The translations under genes were made by a program, and so were the position numbers. This document shows positions 1 to 11,019 of a stretch of 64,000 nucleotides of DNA, one piece after another. The notes under the pieces were generated by a model. It was not told the origin of the DNA, did not search any database, and saw only the letters and a list, made by a program, of their open reading frames with translations. Each line of letters begins with the position of its first letter. The first letter of the stretch is position 1. The DNA is from Salticus scenicus (taxonomy: Eukaryota; Arthropoda; Arachnida; Araneae; Salticidae), in NCBI GenBank assembly GCA_963930645.1, contig OZ005655.1, forward strand, positions 131,653,626-131,717,625, read 5' to 3'.

Positions 1-510
1 TATGAAATCAACAAATTTAAACAGATATTTAAAATTGAAATACCAACATAAACCCTAAAACTGAAATATTACGTCAACAAAAAATAGTTTATGATGCAAG
101 GTAAAACTTAGACAGTGGGAGAATTATTTTCTTTCTGATGTAGCATGTATATAGTTTAATAAGATATATCTGCACAAAATAATTTATGAATAAAAGTTTT
201 AAGGCAGTTTATCTTATTAGCTGTAAATATCGCATGAGTAATTTTAAAACTGGAAACGCCTAGTTTATAATGTCAGAATTTATGTTTCAATAAATAACAT
301 CAGTTATAAAATGTCGTTATCAGCGGATCGTTTTCAAAAGTCGTTAATAGGTTATAAAATATTACGTCACGCGTAAATAAATTTAAGTTCCCATTTTTCG
401 ATAGAATGCGATTGATTTTTAAAATAAATATTTATTTTAACAGAATAAAATCTTATCAAAATAGTTTATTTTTATTTTTTACAAAACACGTTTTTTATAA
501 CTTTCTTAGA
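1..510. other. AT-rich non-coding, no feature
   Basis: AT-rich sequence with many stops in all frames and no recognisable repeat boundary. I see no gene or RNA here. Confidence 0.5.
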
Positions 511-514
511 TATA

Positions 515-955
515 CTTAAGAAGAAAATGTCAAATTTGTGAAAGTTTTCGAACTCCTGTTTTAGGTGGATTTACACGTTTTGTAATGTCTTGAACACTAT
601 TTGACCATTTTTAGAAAATATCTGTCTGTCTGTCTCTATGCGTGTGTGTATCATATATTTTGTGGACGCTGTATCTCACGAATTAATAAATGAAATTAAA
701 CCAAATTTGGTATCTAGTTGGATCTTGACCTAAATTGAAGCTGATTACACTTGGGGATCAATCTTTCAACAAGCAGCAACATATAGCATATTTTCATAAT
801 TTTTAATACGGCAGTATAAGAGAAAATTCCGCATAAATGTAAAAAATGAGAATAATTTTTAGATTTGCAATGTGAAATTAAAACTAATATGTTGTGGCCA
901 CCACGAGACTTTCTTCTATATTTTCCTATACATATTCACTCAGTAACAATAATTG
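515..955 (+). repeat. Dispersed repeat R1, copy 1
   Basis: Shares ordered modules with the copies near 12.3 and 61.1 kb: a TTTACACGTTTTG block, a TCTGTCTGTCTG run, a 'tgtatctcacgaa' block followed by an 'aaccaaa-ttggta' block, and a 'ttggggatcaat' block. It ends near 890-955 in a GTGGCCAC-containing segment that recurs in reverse complement at about 13,354-13,405. No coding capacity. The family name R1 is mine; I do not recognise a published name. Confidence 0.75.
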
Positions 956-973
956 AAAAAAAAAAAAAAAAAA

Positions 974-1390
974 GTGGGACTTTGACAACATTTTGGGTAA
1001 AATGTGAAAATTATCCTAAGTTTGTCAAAACACGGAAACCGTGGGACTTTGACAAAATTGGGGGAAAAATGCAAAAATTTGTTTAAGTTTGTCAGAACAC
1101 GGAAACCGTGGGAGTTTGATAGAATTAAGGGGAGAGGAAAAAAAGAAAAGTGGGACTTTGACAAAATTTTGGGTAAAATGTGGAAATTTGTTAAAGTTTG
1201 TCAAAACACGGAAACCGGGGGACTGACAAAATTAGGGGGAAAATGCAAAAATATGTTAAAGTTTGTCAAGATACGGAAACCGTAGGAGTTTGACAAAAAT
1301 AGGGGAAAAAAGCAAAAATTAGTTTAAGTATGTCAGAACACGGAAAAGTGGGAGTTTGATAAAATTAAGGGGAGAGAAAAAAAAAAAAAT
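974..1390. repeat. Minisatellite, about 7 units of 42-68 bp
   Basis: Seven diverged units begin near 974, 1040, 1108, 1150, 1217, 1282 and 1347. Each opens with a version of GTGGGACTTTGACAAAATT and most close with CAGAACACGGAAACC. The array sits between two oppositely oriented R1 copies. Short open frames inside it come from the repetition and are not genes. Confidence 0.85.
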
Positions 1391-1394
1391 CGAT

Positions 1395-1815
1395 AACTTT
1401 GTTTTAAATTATCACAGATTTATAGTTCAACCATTCGTTTTAAAGGTACTGACGAGACCTTTCGAAAGATACCCATCTTGAAAATTTTTGCCCTATATCA
1501 CCCTGTTAAAAATTTAGAAAAAGCGGGATGGCAACGCAACCTGTAAGACGATTTTTACCAAAAGTTGATAGGCACTAATTTATGTCAAGGTGCAACTACA
1601 TACCAATTTGTATGAAATTCTGTGCAGTAGTTCCAGAGATAAAGTTACCACAAAATTTTGTCACACACACACACACAGACAGACAGAGATTTTCTAAAAA
1701 TGGTAAAATCGTGTTCTACAGCTCTCAAAACGTGTAAATCCATCAAAAACCCGAAATCGAAAATTTTTACGAATCCAATACTTTCTTCTATTGAAGATAG
1801 AAGAAAGTAAAAATA
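1395..1815 (-). repeat. Dispersed repeat R1, copy 2 (inverted)
   Basis: Reverse complement of the module order near 12.3-12.9 kb. The block at about 1,400-1,490 matches 12,817-12,913 in reverse, followed by an ACAC/AGAC microsatellite and a CAAAACGTGTAAATCC block. It ends in the hairpin CTTTCTTCTAT..ATAGAAGAAAG (about 1,786-1,811), then A-rich sequence. Confidence 0.75.
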
Positions 1816-2384
1816 TATATAATAGTAATGATCAACCATAATTTGTTCTTTCTTTTAACTTTTTAACAAAAAATAAAATAAAATAAAAAATAAAAAAGCA
1901 TTTATTTAGATGTCGTCACAAAATTGAATTCCTTTGTAAATTTAGTGTTATGGTTCTCTGAGAATAAAACAATCTGCAATCATCATGGAAAACGAATTTA
2001 ATAAATAATAAATTTAATAAATAATTTGTACTGCGTGAATTTTTATAGAAAAATACAAAACAAGTCATGTGTTGATCACAACATACTAATTGAATTTAGT
2101 TATTGTTCAGTTTAAAATTTTTATTAAATTATTATTTCAAACAAAATTACAAACCGGGAAAAAATATTTAAACGCAATGTCACGCCATTTTAATATAACG
2201 TTTTACGATAATTTTAACTAAATATACACAATTATAAGGAAATACATTCTTATCAGTCAAAACATTTCCATGAATACTTCAAGGTAATTCGCACAAATGA
2301 AAGCAGTTTAAAATATAAATAAGCCTAAAATAATATTATGATTAATTGCACATGCTATATTTTATGTTCCGTATGAATACATTT
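1816..2384. other. AT-rich non-coding, no feature
   Basis: A/T homopolymer-rich sequence. No gene, inverted repeat or tandem structure that I can support. Confidence 0.45.
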
Positions 2385-2900
2385 ATTCGATTACATTCGC
2401 AATGAATGCAAAATTCTAATGATAAGAAGGCGCTTTAAACTGTGAATTGTACTCATAATACTGTTAATTAAGAATGAAACTCTCGCACGCAATGATTATT
2501 TCCCAATTAAATTTCGAAAGAGATTTCTGCAATAGAAGTAAATTTTCCTTTCCAGAGAATCATTAGATGAAAGACTGGGGAAGAAGGAAAGTCTGAAGTA
2601 GTGTTAATGAAACATAGTAATTTTGTTAACACTGAGATAAAAGTGTCTCAAGGCTTTGTGGAAAATTTCCATTTCATTCTTCAAACGAATAATAAATCGA
2701 GGATGAAAGTTATTCGTTGATGAATTGTGCAGCATACAAATAATTACGAATTTTCGTTTTAGTTTAATAAATAACTAACAAGTTACTTAGAACAGTATTG
2801 ATAAGATGTTTTCTTAAATACAGTCATTTATTTATTTTGTTGAATCTTCTAAAATACTTCTTTTATTAATATTTGATTAAAAGAAAAAAAAGGCAGATAT
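2385..2900 (+). repeat. Direct duplication, unit A
   Basis: A block of roughly 500 bp that recurs in direct orientation at about 3,857-4,400. Shared anchors include GATTACATTCGCAAT, TTAAGAATGAAA, a TTATTTCCCA block and CCAGAGAATCATTAGA. Indels and substitutions separate the copies, so the duplication is old. No open reading frame. Confidence 0.7.
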
Positions 2901-3542
2901 TTTAGAATATATTTGTATAAGGAGTATTACTAATTCATGTTTTGTGTATTTTATTATTTATTATTGTAATTAATAACCATTAAAACGACTGAAAAGAAAA
3001 TTAGAGTAAAAAAAAAAAATAACGACAATTATAAATTGCCGAGCTAAATAAGAAGTATTATTAAAATAACGTTTTGTTATTTTTTGAAAAACAGAGTTTA
3101 AATATATATATACAGTAATAATTAAATTAGCATAAAATATTAGTTAGTCAAAGTGACGATCTTTTAAAACCTTCTGTTGTTTGATGTAATGAAACACAGC
3201 ATATTTTAAGAAACATTGGCAATTCAATGTGATTTACATCTGTGGAGGATAATAGAGTAGGTAGCCTAAGGTGAAAGTCAACATCAAAGGGTACTTCTTT
3301 TAATGACTTTTTGTATACTTATTTTAAATTAAAATAACAAATAATATCATGAGAAACATTATTATCTCAACTAAAATAATAATAATAGCAATCAAATCCT
3401 GCCTTGTCAAAACTATGATTACGGCAAATAAAATTTCATTAGACTTAGATTAAGTTTTACTTTTGTTATCAAATATAGCAAAGAACTATATTTCAAAATA
3501 AAATTGATTTGTTCCAGTGAAATTTGAAAGTCTACCTTAATG
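2901..3542. other. AT-rich non-coding, no feature
   Basis: AT-rich sequence with short homopolymers. I see no gene or defined repeat. Confidence 0.45.
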
Positions 3543-3544
3543 TA

Positions 3545-3766
3545 TTGGGTTGTTCGATAAATAATGTCGTTTTTTAAAACCTTTCGCTTCTAAAAACCAA
3601 GGCTTCTTCGAACGTGGAATTTTTCAACTTACCGAAAAATGGCAAAAGGTCATCCAACAAAATGGTCAATATATCATTGACTAACGTTTGTTGTTAATAT
3701 AAATAAATTCACTTTGAAAAACATGAAAAAAAAAAAAAAAACGACATTATTTATCGAACAACCCAA
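3545..3766 (+). mobile_element. Deletion-derived mariner MITE, 222 bp, TA-flanked
   Basis: Left end TTGGGTTGTTCGATAAATAA.. continues to a T-run, and the right end is its reverse complement with no mismatch over about 26 bp before the A-run. Both ends are bounded by TA (3,543-3,544 and 3,767-3,768), the Tc1/mariner target. Between the ends lies only the last part of a mariner transposase frame (about 3,580-3,684) plus poly-A. It is therefore a non-autonomous internal deletion derivative of an autonomous mariner not present here. The preserved ends suggest fairly recent activity. Confidence 0.93.
3580..3684 (+). pseudogene. mariner transposase C-terminal remnant
   Basis: About 33 in-frame codons end at a TAA (3,682-3,684). 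The residues include FFERGIFQL and KWQKVIQQNGQYI, matching the known C-terminal end of mariner transposases (pattern FYERGI..LPERWQKVID.NGQYI). No catalytic residues remain. This stretch was retained when the rest of the transposase was deleted, and it identifies the parental family of the MITE. It differs in sequence from the mariner pseudogene at 34-35 kb, so that element is not its direct parent. Confidence 0.88.
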
Positions 3767-3856
3767 TACTACGGATGATCTTGGAATCACTTATTTTTTA
3801 AGTGTACGCTCCTATCTATTTTAATTGATTTCGTACAAAAAAATGGCGCCATCTCA

Positions 3857-4400
3857 AATATTTGATTACATTCGCAATAAAAGCAATATTCGAATGATAG
3901 CAGGGCGGTTTAAATGCTGAATTGCAGTCATAATAATACTAATTAAGAATGAAAATTTCGCACGCAGTAATTATTTCCCAGTTAAATTTGAAAGTGATTT
4001 CGACAATAGAGGTTAATTTTCCATTCCAGAGAATCATTAGACGTTAGATAAAAGCATGGAGCTAAAAGAAAGTTTGCAGCAGTGAAGGAATGTTTAATGA
4101 AACATAGTAATTTTGTTAACACTAACGTAAAAGTATTTTAAGCCTTTGTGAAAAATTTCCATTTCAAACGGATAACAAACGGAAGATGAAAGTTATTTGT
4201 TGATGAAATGTGCCTCATACAAATAACTCGGAAATTTTTATTTTAGTTCAATAAATTTTTAATAAATTACTTAACCTGGAACAGAATTGATAGTAAAGGT
4301 GTTTTCAGGAAAATGAATATTTTTCGATTCACCTGTTTAATAAATTCGCTTTGCTAAAATGTTCCTTTTATTCATATTTATTTTTAAAAGATTTTGTATA
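3857..4400 (+). repeat. Direct duplication, unit B
   Basis: Second copy of the block at about 2,385-2,900, with anchors in the same order. The mariner MITE lies between the two units. No coding capacity. Confidence 0.7.
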
Positions 4401-4469
4401 TACATGATACAAGAACTATTACAAATTAATGAACAATTTCGCGAACAAACAACAAACCCTATATCATAT

Positions 4470-4725
4470 AAAAACATTGTACGATTTCTTTGCGTCAAAA
4501 TAAATAGTTAGCGCCACGCAAATTCTTAAAATCCATTAAAATTTCATAATGATTCCTCCTGTAATAAATAAAAATTAAGCAAATTTTTAATAAATTTTCA
4601 ATCATTAAATGTAATATTTTTAGTTTTATATCCTATTTTATGTCCGCCACCGATGGTTGACGCGGCTTTATATCATATTTTACACTGTCAGCCACCGATG
4701 GCTGACAGGGCGCTCAACGTTTTAA
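4470..4725 (+). mobile_element. TTAA-flanked piggyBac-like MITE, 5'-truncated copy
   Basis: Aligns with the fuller copy at 58,841-59,161: a shared TAATAAATAAAAAT block, then a TACACTGTCAGC..CCGATGGCTGAC segment, then CGCTCAACGT next to TTAA (4,722-4,725). The left terminus is degraded. It contains the internal palindrome GTCAGCCACCGATGGCTGAC. TTAA target sites are the hallmark of piggyBac insertion; no transposase is present. Confidence 0.65.
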
Positions 4726-4734
4726 TTTTTTATT

Positions 4735-4896
4735 GGTACTGCTTTTACTTTCGGGATAAAACTTTCACTGAAATGTTTGAAGTATAACATGTTCCGCACA
4801 CTCCTAAAGTTTCAAGATGATTCCTTCAATACTCAGAGATATATGACAAAATGTTTAGAATCTAGAATGGCTGACATGGCGCGCTCAACGTGTTAA
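4735..4896 (+). mobile_element. Partial second end of the same MITE family
   Basis: Ends with GCTGACATGG then CGCTCAACGTG and TTAA (4,893-4,896), the same right terminus as the neighbouring copy. The left portion is not recognisable. Probably a fragment or a nested copy. Confidence 0.5.
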
Positions 4897-5690
4897 GCAA
4901 ATAAATAAATAAAAGGGGGGAAGGTGTTGGAATTAAAGTTGATTGAGAACAGAAGACACCTTTTAGCACGCATGCTTTTTCCTCCAGATAAAGGGTACAG
5001 TTTCATTACATCCATCCAAAACAATTATATTCTTACGAGAGTGACACGATTTTTTTAAATAAAGTCACATTCTTCTTGCCTTCCTACACATTTTACCCAT
5101 ATTTTCTGTCCCGTGATTTTTTTTAAAGATTAGGCTATATGCACTACTTCTTAGAGGAATGTTGTCTAACTACCTTGGAAAAACTTCACTTCAGAAAGAA
5201 AAGTATACAAAAGTCTTTGTACATTCAAAATGTTGGAAAGAGTTACCACGTGCTACAATGTTTTTAAAAGGGGCACCAGATTCAGATATGTGTTTAAAAA
5301 AAAAAGCACAGTAGAATGCTCCACTCTGCTACATTAGCCGAGATTCAGCAATATATGACGTATGTGCATTAAAAAGGGGGGATTTTTTTTTTTTTTTTTT
5401 TTTTAACGTTCGCACATTATTTCAATTATGATTGTAAGTAGTAGTTGTATTCAAAATACAAACGTAAGTAGGAACACATATAAAACCTTTTGGAACTAAA
5501 ATCCTTGAAATCAGATGCAAAAACGAATACATCAAAGACAAAATTAAATCAATGAATACTATCAAATATAAATAAAATTTAAAACATTCTTCATTAATAA
5601 ATGGGTATTTAATATCAACTTTTAATAGAAAAAGTGAAATTTTTGTTAAGTTAAGAAACCAAAATTAAGAACCCTGATTTTTGCATAACA
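4897..5690. other. AT-rich non-coding with poly-T
   Basis: Holds a long T-run at about 5,383-5,404 and otherwise low-complexity AT-rich sequence. No gene seen. Confidence 0.45.
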
Positions 5691-5699
5691 ATAAGTTAT

Positions 5700-6185
5700 T
5701 TAATATTTAATATTCATAATTATAAAGAAATTTCAAAACCTCTTTTTTGATCCAGAGAAGAGCTTAAGAAGAAAATACGAATTCCAAACATATGATTTAT
5801 AACTAATTTTGTGACAACATTCTAACAACATGCGAGAAGATGTAATTGGAGAAAATAAGGAGATATGACGTCCAGATAAAATAAGTCGCAATTACTTCTG
5901 AATGAAGTAACATTTTGTGATGATGAGAAAGAGTCGATTCTTCTAGTTATCTTTTGTAAAGATACGATGCAATCATAATGAATAATTTACGTCGCATTAT
6001 TTATTTAATGAAGTGATATAATATGAAAAAGAGATATTTGGTTTCGGAAAATAACAGAATATATTTTAAGATAGAAAATATAAACGGTAGTAGGCATTTA
6101 TGAAAGTATATGTAAGAAATATATTTGAAATTTTTTGACGGCTTCTTTACTCCATAAGTATTATTAAAATTATTAAAAAAAAAAT
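5700..6185 (+). repeat. Decayed satellite S1, unit 1
   Basis: Carries the S1 anchors in order: GAGATATGACGTCCAGATAA, then ATAAGTCGCAATTA, GTAACATTTTGTGATGATGA, TCTAGTTATCTTTTGTAAAG, TTATTTAATGAAG, a 'ggtttcggaaaataacagaa' block and a 'gaaaatataaacggtagtag' block. The same anchors recur at least eight more times up to 20 kb. Non-coding. Confidence 0.75.
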
Positions 6186-6342
6186 CTGATGTGGGCACCA
6201 CATGACTTCCTTATACACTTTTAGAAATATACACAATGTTAAAAAACATTGTCACTGGACCCGAAACAGTTGGCTAAAAATATTTTTAAAAAATGCATGC
6301 ATACGTAAAAAATAAATAAATAAATAAATAAATAAAATAAAA

Positions 6343-6676
6343 TTGTGCTTTGAGGGGACTCATGTCAAAGTTGTGCCTTGGGGGGGGGGGGACTCATGTC
6401 AAAGTTGTGCCTTGGGGGGACTCATGTCAAAGTTGTACCTTGGGGGGACTAATGCCAAAATTGTACCTTGGGGGGGACTCATGTCAAAGTTGTGCCTTGG
6501 GGGGGACTCATGTCAAAGTTGTGCCTTTTGGGGACTCATGTCAAAGTTGTACCTTGGGGGGGACTCGTGTCAAAGCTGTGCCTTGGGGGACTAATGTCAA
6601 AGTTATGCCTGGGGGGGACTCATGTCAAAGTTGTGCCTTGGGGGGGGGACTCATGTCATAGTTGTGCCTTGGGGAA
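6343..6676 (+). repeat. G-rich minisatellite, 11 units of about 29 bp
   Basis: Eleven near-identical units of ACTCATGTCAAAGTTGTGCC plus a variable G-run of 3 to 13 G. Several frames stay open across the array only because of the repetition, so they are not genes. The fluctuating G-run is the main length variable, as expected for slippage. It directly abuts the 142-bp tandem repeat. Confidence 0.92.
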
Positions 6677-7005
6677 GTTTTAAATGTCTAGCTGGTCGGG
6701 AAGTTAGTTAAAAATCGATTGCAAGATTTGTACTGGTAACGCTGCCGAAGGCAGCAGGAACCCTACACAGTTGGCTAAAAGTATTAAAAAATGCATTTTC
6801 ACCGTGTTCTGATCTAGTCTGAAAGTTTCAAATGTCTAGCTAGTCGGGAAGTTAGTTAAATAATTTTTCTGTTGAATCGCATAAACGCTGCTGAAGGCAA
6901 CAGGTATCAGAAACAGTTGGCTAAAAATATTTGAAAAATGCATTGTCAACGTGTTCTGAGCCTTTCTGAAAGTTTCAAATGTCTAGCTTGTCGGGAAGTC
7001 AGTTA
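6677..7005 (+). repeat. Tandem repeat, unit about 142 bp
   Basis: CAGTTGGCTAAAA recurs at 6,769 and 6,911 (and once near 6,266). Each time it is followed by AATGCATT, GTGTTCTGA, CTGAAAGTTTCAAATGTCTA and GTCGGGAAG. About 2.5 units. Each unit has a CGCTGC(C/T)GAAGGCA block before the anchor. Confidence 0.82.
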
Positions 7006-7009
7006 AATT

Positions 7010-7475
7010 GCAAGATTTGTCTAAACCGTTTCTGAGTTATTACCGTTTTTTGATACATTATGGCCAAAACCTATGTATTTTTGTCATTATGAACCTAATT
7101 TTCCTAAATATCTCCAAAACGGAAAATCATAGAAAGTCCAAAAAGGGAGGTGCACAACTAGATGTTATAACAAACCTATGTACCAATTCGCAACTTTCTA
7201 CGTCCAACCGTTTTTGAGTTATGCGACATACCCACACACACACAGACACACACACATACAGACGTCACGAAAAATCGTGTAAAAACCCTTATATCCCTAA
7301 AACGAGAGCTCGTGTTAAGACGACACTTGCAGGTGTGCAACTAGACATCGTGACAGTCACACGTATAAATTGGCAACATCCAGCGATCATTCGTTTTCGA
7401 GCAATGTGAAATACAAAATCCATTTCGCAAATCGGGATTACTATACTTCCTTATACTTTGTATAAGGAAGTAAAA
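7010..7475 (-). repeat. R1-related repeat with terminal hairpin
   Basis: Contains two 'cgttttTGAGTTATGCGA'-like blocks, a CACACA/GACA microsatellite and a terminal hairpin ACTTCCTTATAC..GTATAAGGAAGT (about 7,446-7,471) followed by poly-A. The hairpin plus A-tail architecture matches other R1 ends; the internal modules are a different subfamily. Confidence 0.65.
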
Positions 7476-7704
7476 AAAAAAAATCTAGACGAAAAATATT
7501 TTTTATTACTTTTTGACCAGATTAAAAACATAAAATTGCATCGAAGAAATCTGCTTTTAACATTAACAATACCCGATTTAATGTTCAATGTCATTAATTT
7601 TAAAAAGAAATTCTGAATTTCTAAAAATTGAAATTTTATTTTCAGAAGAAAAAATTAACAAGTAAATACAACTTTTAAATGCAACGCTAAGTACACTGCA
7701 CCGA

Positions 7705-7705
<1 letters not shown>

Positions 7706-7735
<30 letters not shown>

Positions 7736-7760
7736 TTTTTTTTTTTTTTTTTTTTTTTGA
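7706..7760. repeat. (TTA)n and poly-T microsatellite
   Basis: About ten TTA triplets run into a 26-T homopolymer. Confidence 0.95.
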
Positions 7761-7764
7761 GCTC

Positions 7765-8310
7765 TGATACCATTCTTACTAATTCTTATGCAAAATGATC
7801 TCCGGAATCCGAATATGACTCCTATTTTGCCCTACCACCCACCGTTTTCTAGAGACACCACCCCTCCCTCAATTTTTTATCACTGTACGGTAATTTTATG
7901 ACCATGAATTTGATTTGGAGAATGAAAAAGAATTAATTTACCACCTAAAAATAAAAATAAAAATTATAACGTTTAATAAATAACATTAATAATAGATGAA
8001 AAAAATAAAAGAAATGTAATACATAATTTCAGTGGCAAATCCCCCCCCCCCCCACCAAAAAAAAAAAAAAAATCTACCTTGCTGCAAATGTTCATGTTTT
8101 AGAATTTTCCAGCTCTGTTGCCCCTCAGAAGATATTTAACATTTAAAATTACCCCCTTCCCCCTAAAAATCAAATTTATAGCCATAAAATAACCGAAAAG
8201 TTATAAAAATAGGGGCCGTCTCTAAAAAAAGGTGGGCGATAGGGTAAAACGGGCGTCACATTCGGAATCAGGAGGTCATTTTACATTAGAATTTGCAAAA
8301 ATGGTGTTGG
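7765..8310. mobile_element. Diverged foldback element
   Basis: The segment 7,770-7,862 is roughly the reverse complement of 8,211-8,305. Shared landmarks are a GGAATCCGAATATGACTCC block against its inverted version near 8,250-8,270, and CTAGAGACACC against a GGCCGTCTCTA block. Between the arms are AT-rich sequence and a C-run/A-run. No coding sequence; likely an old palindromic MITE. Confidence 0.6.
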
Positions 8311-8339
8311 GGCAATTTTCACGCCGAGCAGTGGTATTA

Positions 8340-8560
8340 ATTTTTTGACGCGTTTAGTAACATCAATCGAGAATATGCAACTGAAGAAAGTATGACGACC
8401 ACATAAATTAAGTCACATTTATCTCTGAGTAAGGTAGCATTTCCTAATAATAAGAAAAGTTTGGTTGTTCCAACAATCTTTTTGCAAATATATGCTATTG
8501 CAGTCATAAAATTTACATCAAATTAACTTTGATGTAATTTTATGTTTTCAAGCTAAACAA
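8340..8560 (+). repeat. Decayed satellite S1, partial unit 2
   Basis: Contains GAATATGCAACTGAAGAAAG, a GACCACATAAATTAAGTCAC block and ATCTCTGAGTAAGGTAGCAT. These are the core anchors of S1; the 3' half is unrecognisable. Confidence 0.6.
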
Positions 8561-8569
8561 AATACCATT

Positions 8570-9560
8570 CATTTAGTAAACCACCACGGACAGGAGAAGA
8601 AGGTAACGCTGAAATTTTGTGATGTTGTTTTCTAATGTTTACAGATGGCGCCAGCGTGCAATCCTTCCTTCTCTCCAGCTTCCGCAATGTTATTCAATGG
8701 GGAAATGTCTCGTTTTATTTATTTTTTTGAAAATAATATCAAGCTGAAAAAATTTCGATTGAAAGCAAATTTCATTAAATAGAGTATTCTAACCAACATG
8801 TTTTTTTTAAGAGCCATTTTATACTAATTTTACTTTGAAAGAAAGCTTTAAAAAAATGACGATTCTTATGAACCGAAGCTAGCTAAAACAGACAATTGGG
8901 AGGAAGGAGAATGGATGAAATTGTCAAAAGAAAAAAAATAAACTTACTTTAGGTGCAGAAAACACGAACTCGGACTTTATTTTTCTCCTAGGGCTTTTTT
9001 TTGTTTTTCTTATCACTGTCATAGCCTGTTTTACAACTAGGAACGAAGCATTTATTTGAAACATCTGAATTATGCAGTTTTAAGAACTTACAAAGAAATT
9101 AAATTGCTTAAAATAAAAAATTTTAAATGTACTCCAGCAAAATTCTATTGAAAACAACAGTATATCTGCGCCGAAGTAGGGAGGAATGACAAGTGGCGCC
9201 CTCAATATTTACTAAAAATTTAGATCACAGTTTCGTAGCTTTCTCCCATTGGACCTTCAACTCCTATTAATATTACTCCGTGTAAACCACTAAAAGATTA
9301 ATGGATTTTATGGTAGAAGATATAAACTGCCATAAACTTTTTTAAAACATGTATTAAAATATTAAAAATTTTATTTTATTACATTTCACTTCATTTTATT
9401 TTTATTTTATTTTACTTATTTATTTTGTAAACAATATTAAAATGATGCACTCAAAATCTAGTTAATAAAAATAAAGCTTCACATATTCTAAATTTTGAAA
9501 CGTGCATTTATATCAACAAAAAGTGAAAAATCTTTTTTATTTCTGTCTAATTTAAAAACT
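8570..9560. other. AT-rich non-coding, no gene
   Basis: Contains isolated AGATGGCGCCAG (8,645) and AAGTGGCGCCCT (9,193) motifs but no open frame or repeat that I can delimit. Confidence 0.4.
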
Positions 9561-9599
9561 TAAAATTGCATCAAAGAAATCTAACTTTAACCATAACAG

Positions 9600-10575
9600 T
9601 ACCCAATTTAATAATCATAAAAGAATTTTAAAAGGGATGTATTTATTAAAAGAACAAGTTGATACGACTTTCATTTTACCATGTTTTATTAATAAGTAAT
9701 TTTTTGACACAGCTGTAACAACACACGGGAATACCCGACTGAAGAAAATAAAGAGATGTGTATGACAACCATATATAATAAGTTGCAATTACCTCTAAGT
9801 AAGGTAGCGTTTTATAATAATAAGCTAAGAGTCGGCTCTTGTAGTTACCTTTTGTGAAGGTACTACCCAGTGATAACAAAAAAGTACATTACATTAGCTG
9901 TTTAATGAAAAAGTACTATAATAATGTAAAGTGACATTTGGTTTTAAAAAATCTCAGAATAAATTGTATGATAAAAAATGTAAACAGCTATAAACTTTTA
10001 TCGAATAACATGTAAGAAGAGTATTTAAACTTTTTAACAATTTCTTTGCTCTATGAGAAACATTAAAAATTTTCACTCAAAATCTAGGCAATAGGAATGA
10101 ATTTTTTGACAGGACTGGTAATTAAAAGCGAAAACATCCAAATGAGGAAAATAATGATATACGATAGCTTAATAAAATAAGTCTCGGTTATCTCTGAATA
10201 AGTTAGCATTTTGTGATAATGAGGAAGGAGTCAGCTTTTCTGGTTATATTTTGTGAACATACATAGGCAATCATAATAGATAATATGCATTGCATTTGCA
10301 CTATTCATTTAATGAAGCGCTGCTAGATTAGCAAAACTTATTCGGTTTCGAAAAATTACAGAATAGATTTTATATAGTAGAAAATATAAACGCTAGTAGA
10401 TTTTTGTGAAATTATATGTAAGAAGTGTATTTAACTTTTTAACGGTGTCTTTACTTTAGTATCAACATTAAAATTATTCACTTAATATTTAGACGATATA
10501 AATAAAAGTTTCGCACATTCTCGACTAAAAAAGGTGCACTGACTTCTATAAAACAAGTTTTTTTTTTTTTTTTTT

Positions 10576-10606
<31 letters not shown>

Positions 10607-11000
10607 TTGCTTTTATTAAAATACATATCTATATTTAATTCAATAGTTAGAAACATGAAAGGATTTCACTTTTTAGAAGAAATGCTTAATATGTATTTAA
10701 GATTTTTAAATACGAGACTTACTAACAACAAATTTTTCGACACCATAGTAACAACATGGGAGAATAACATTCGATTGAATAAAATAAGGAGATAGGATAG
10801 CTAGATAATATTAGACGCAATTATTTCTGAATAAGGTTGTAAATAATGATGGAAGAGTCGGCTACTCTAGTTATCATGTAGGCAATCATTATGAATAATT
10901 TACATCATATCATTTATTTAATGGAACGATACAAAATTATAAAGAGGTTTCCGGTTTCGAATAATAACAGAAATATTTTATAATAGGAAACAAGAACGAA
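9600..11000 (+). repeat. Decayed satellite S1, units 3-5
   Basis: Three units with the 'ATCTCTGAATAAGGTAGCATT'-type anchor near 9,786, 10,187 and 10,820. Spacings of about 401 and 633 bp suggest a two-monomer higher-order period near 1.03 kb. Each unit holds the GGCTCTTGTAGTTACC-like and TTTAATGAAG anchors. T- and A-runs near 10,560-10,605 interrupt the array. Non-coding. Confidence 0.75.
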
Positions 11001-11019
11001 AAATCATGCGGTACACATT

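Noticed and set aside
6343..6683. Three overlapping open frames of 71-103 codons encoding SCALGG/VKVVPWG repeats
   Set aside because: They are one 29-bp minisatellite read in three frames. Openness comes from the repeat, not from selection.
8639..8655. Isolated AGATGGCGCC motifs at 8,645, 9,193 and 25,627 as CTCF sites
   Set aside because: Only the short core matches and they are not in repeated modules, so I leave them out of the CTCF claim.
10607..10795. 62-codon plus-strand frame
   Set aside because: Lies in an S1 satellite unit directly after a poly-A tract; no domain.
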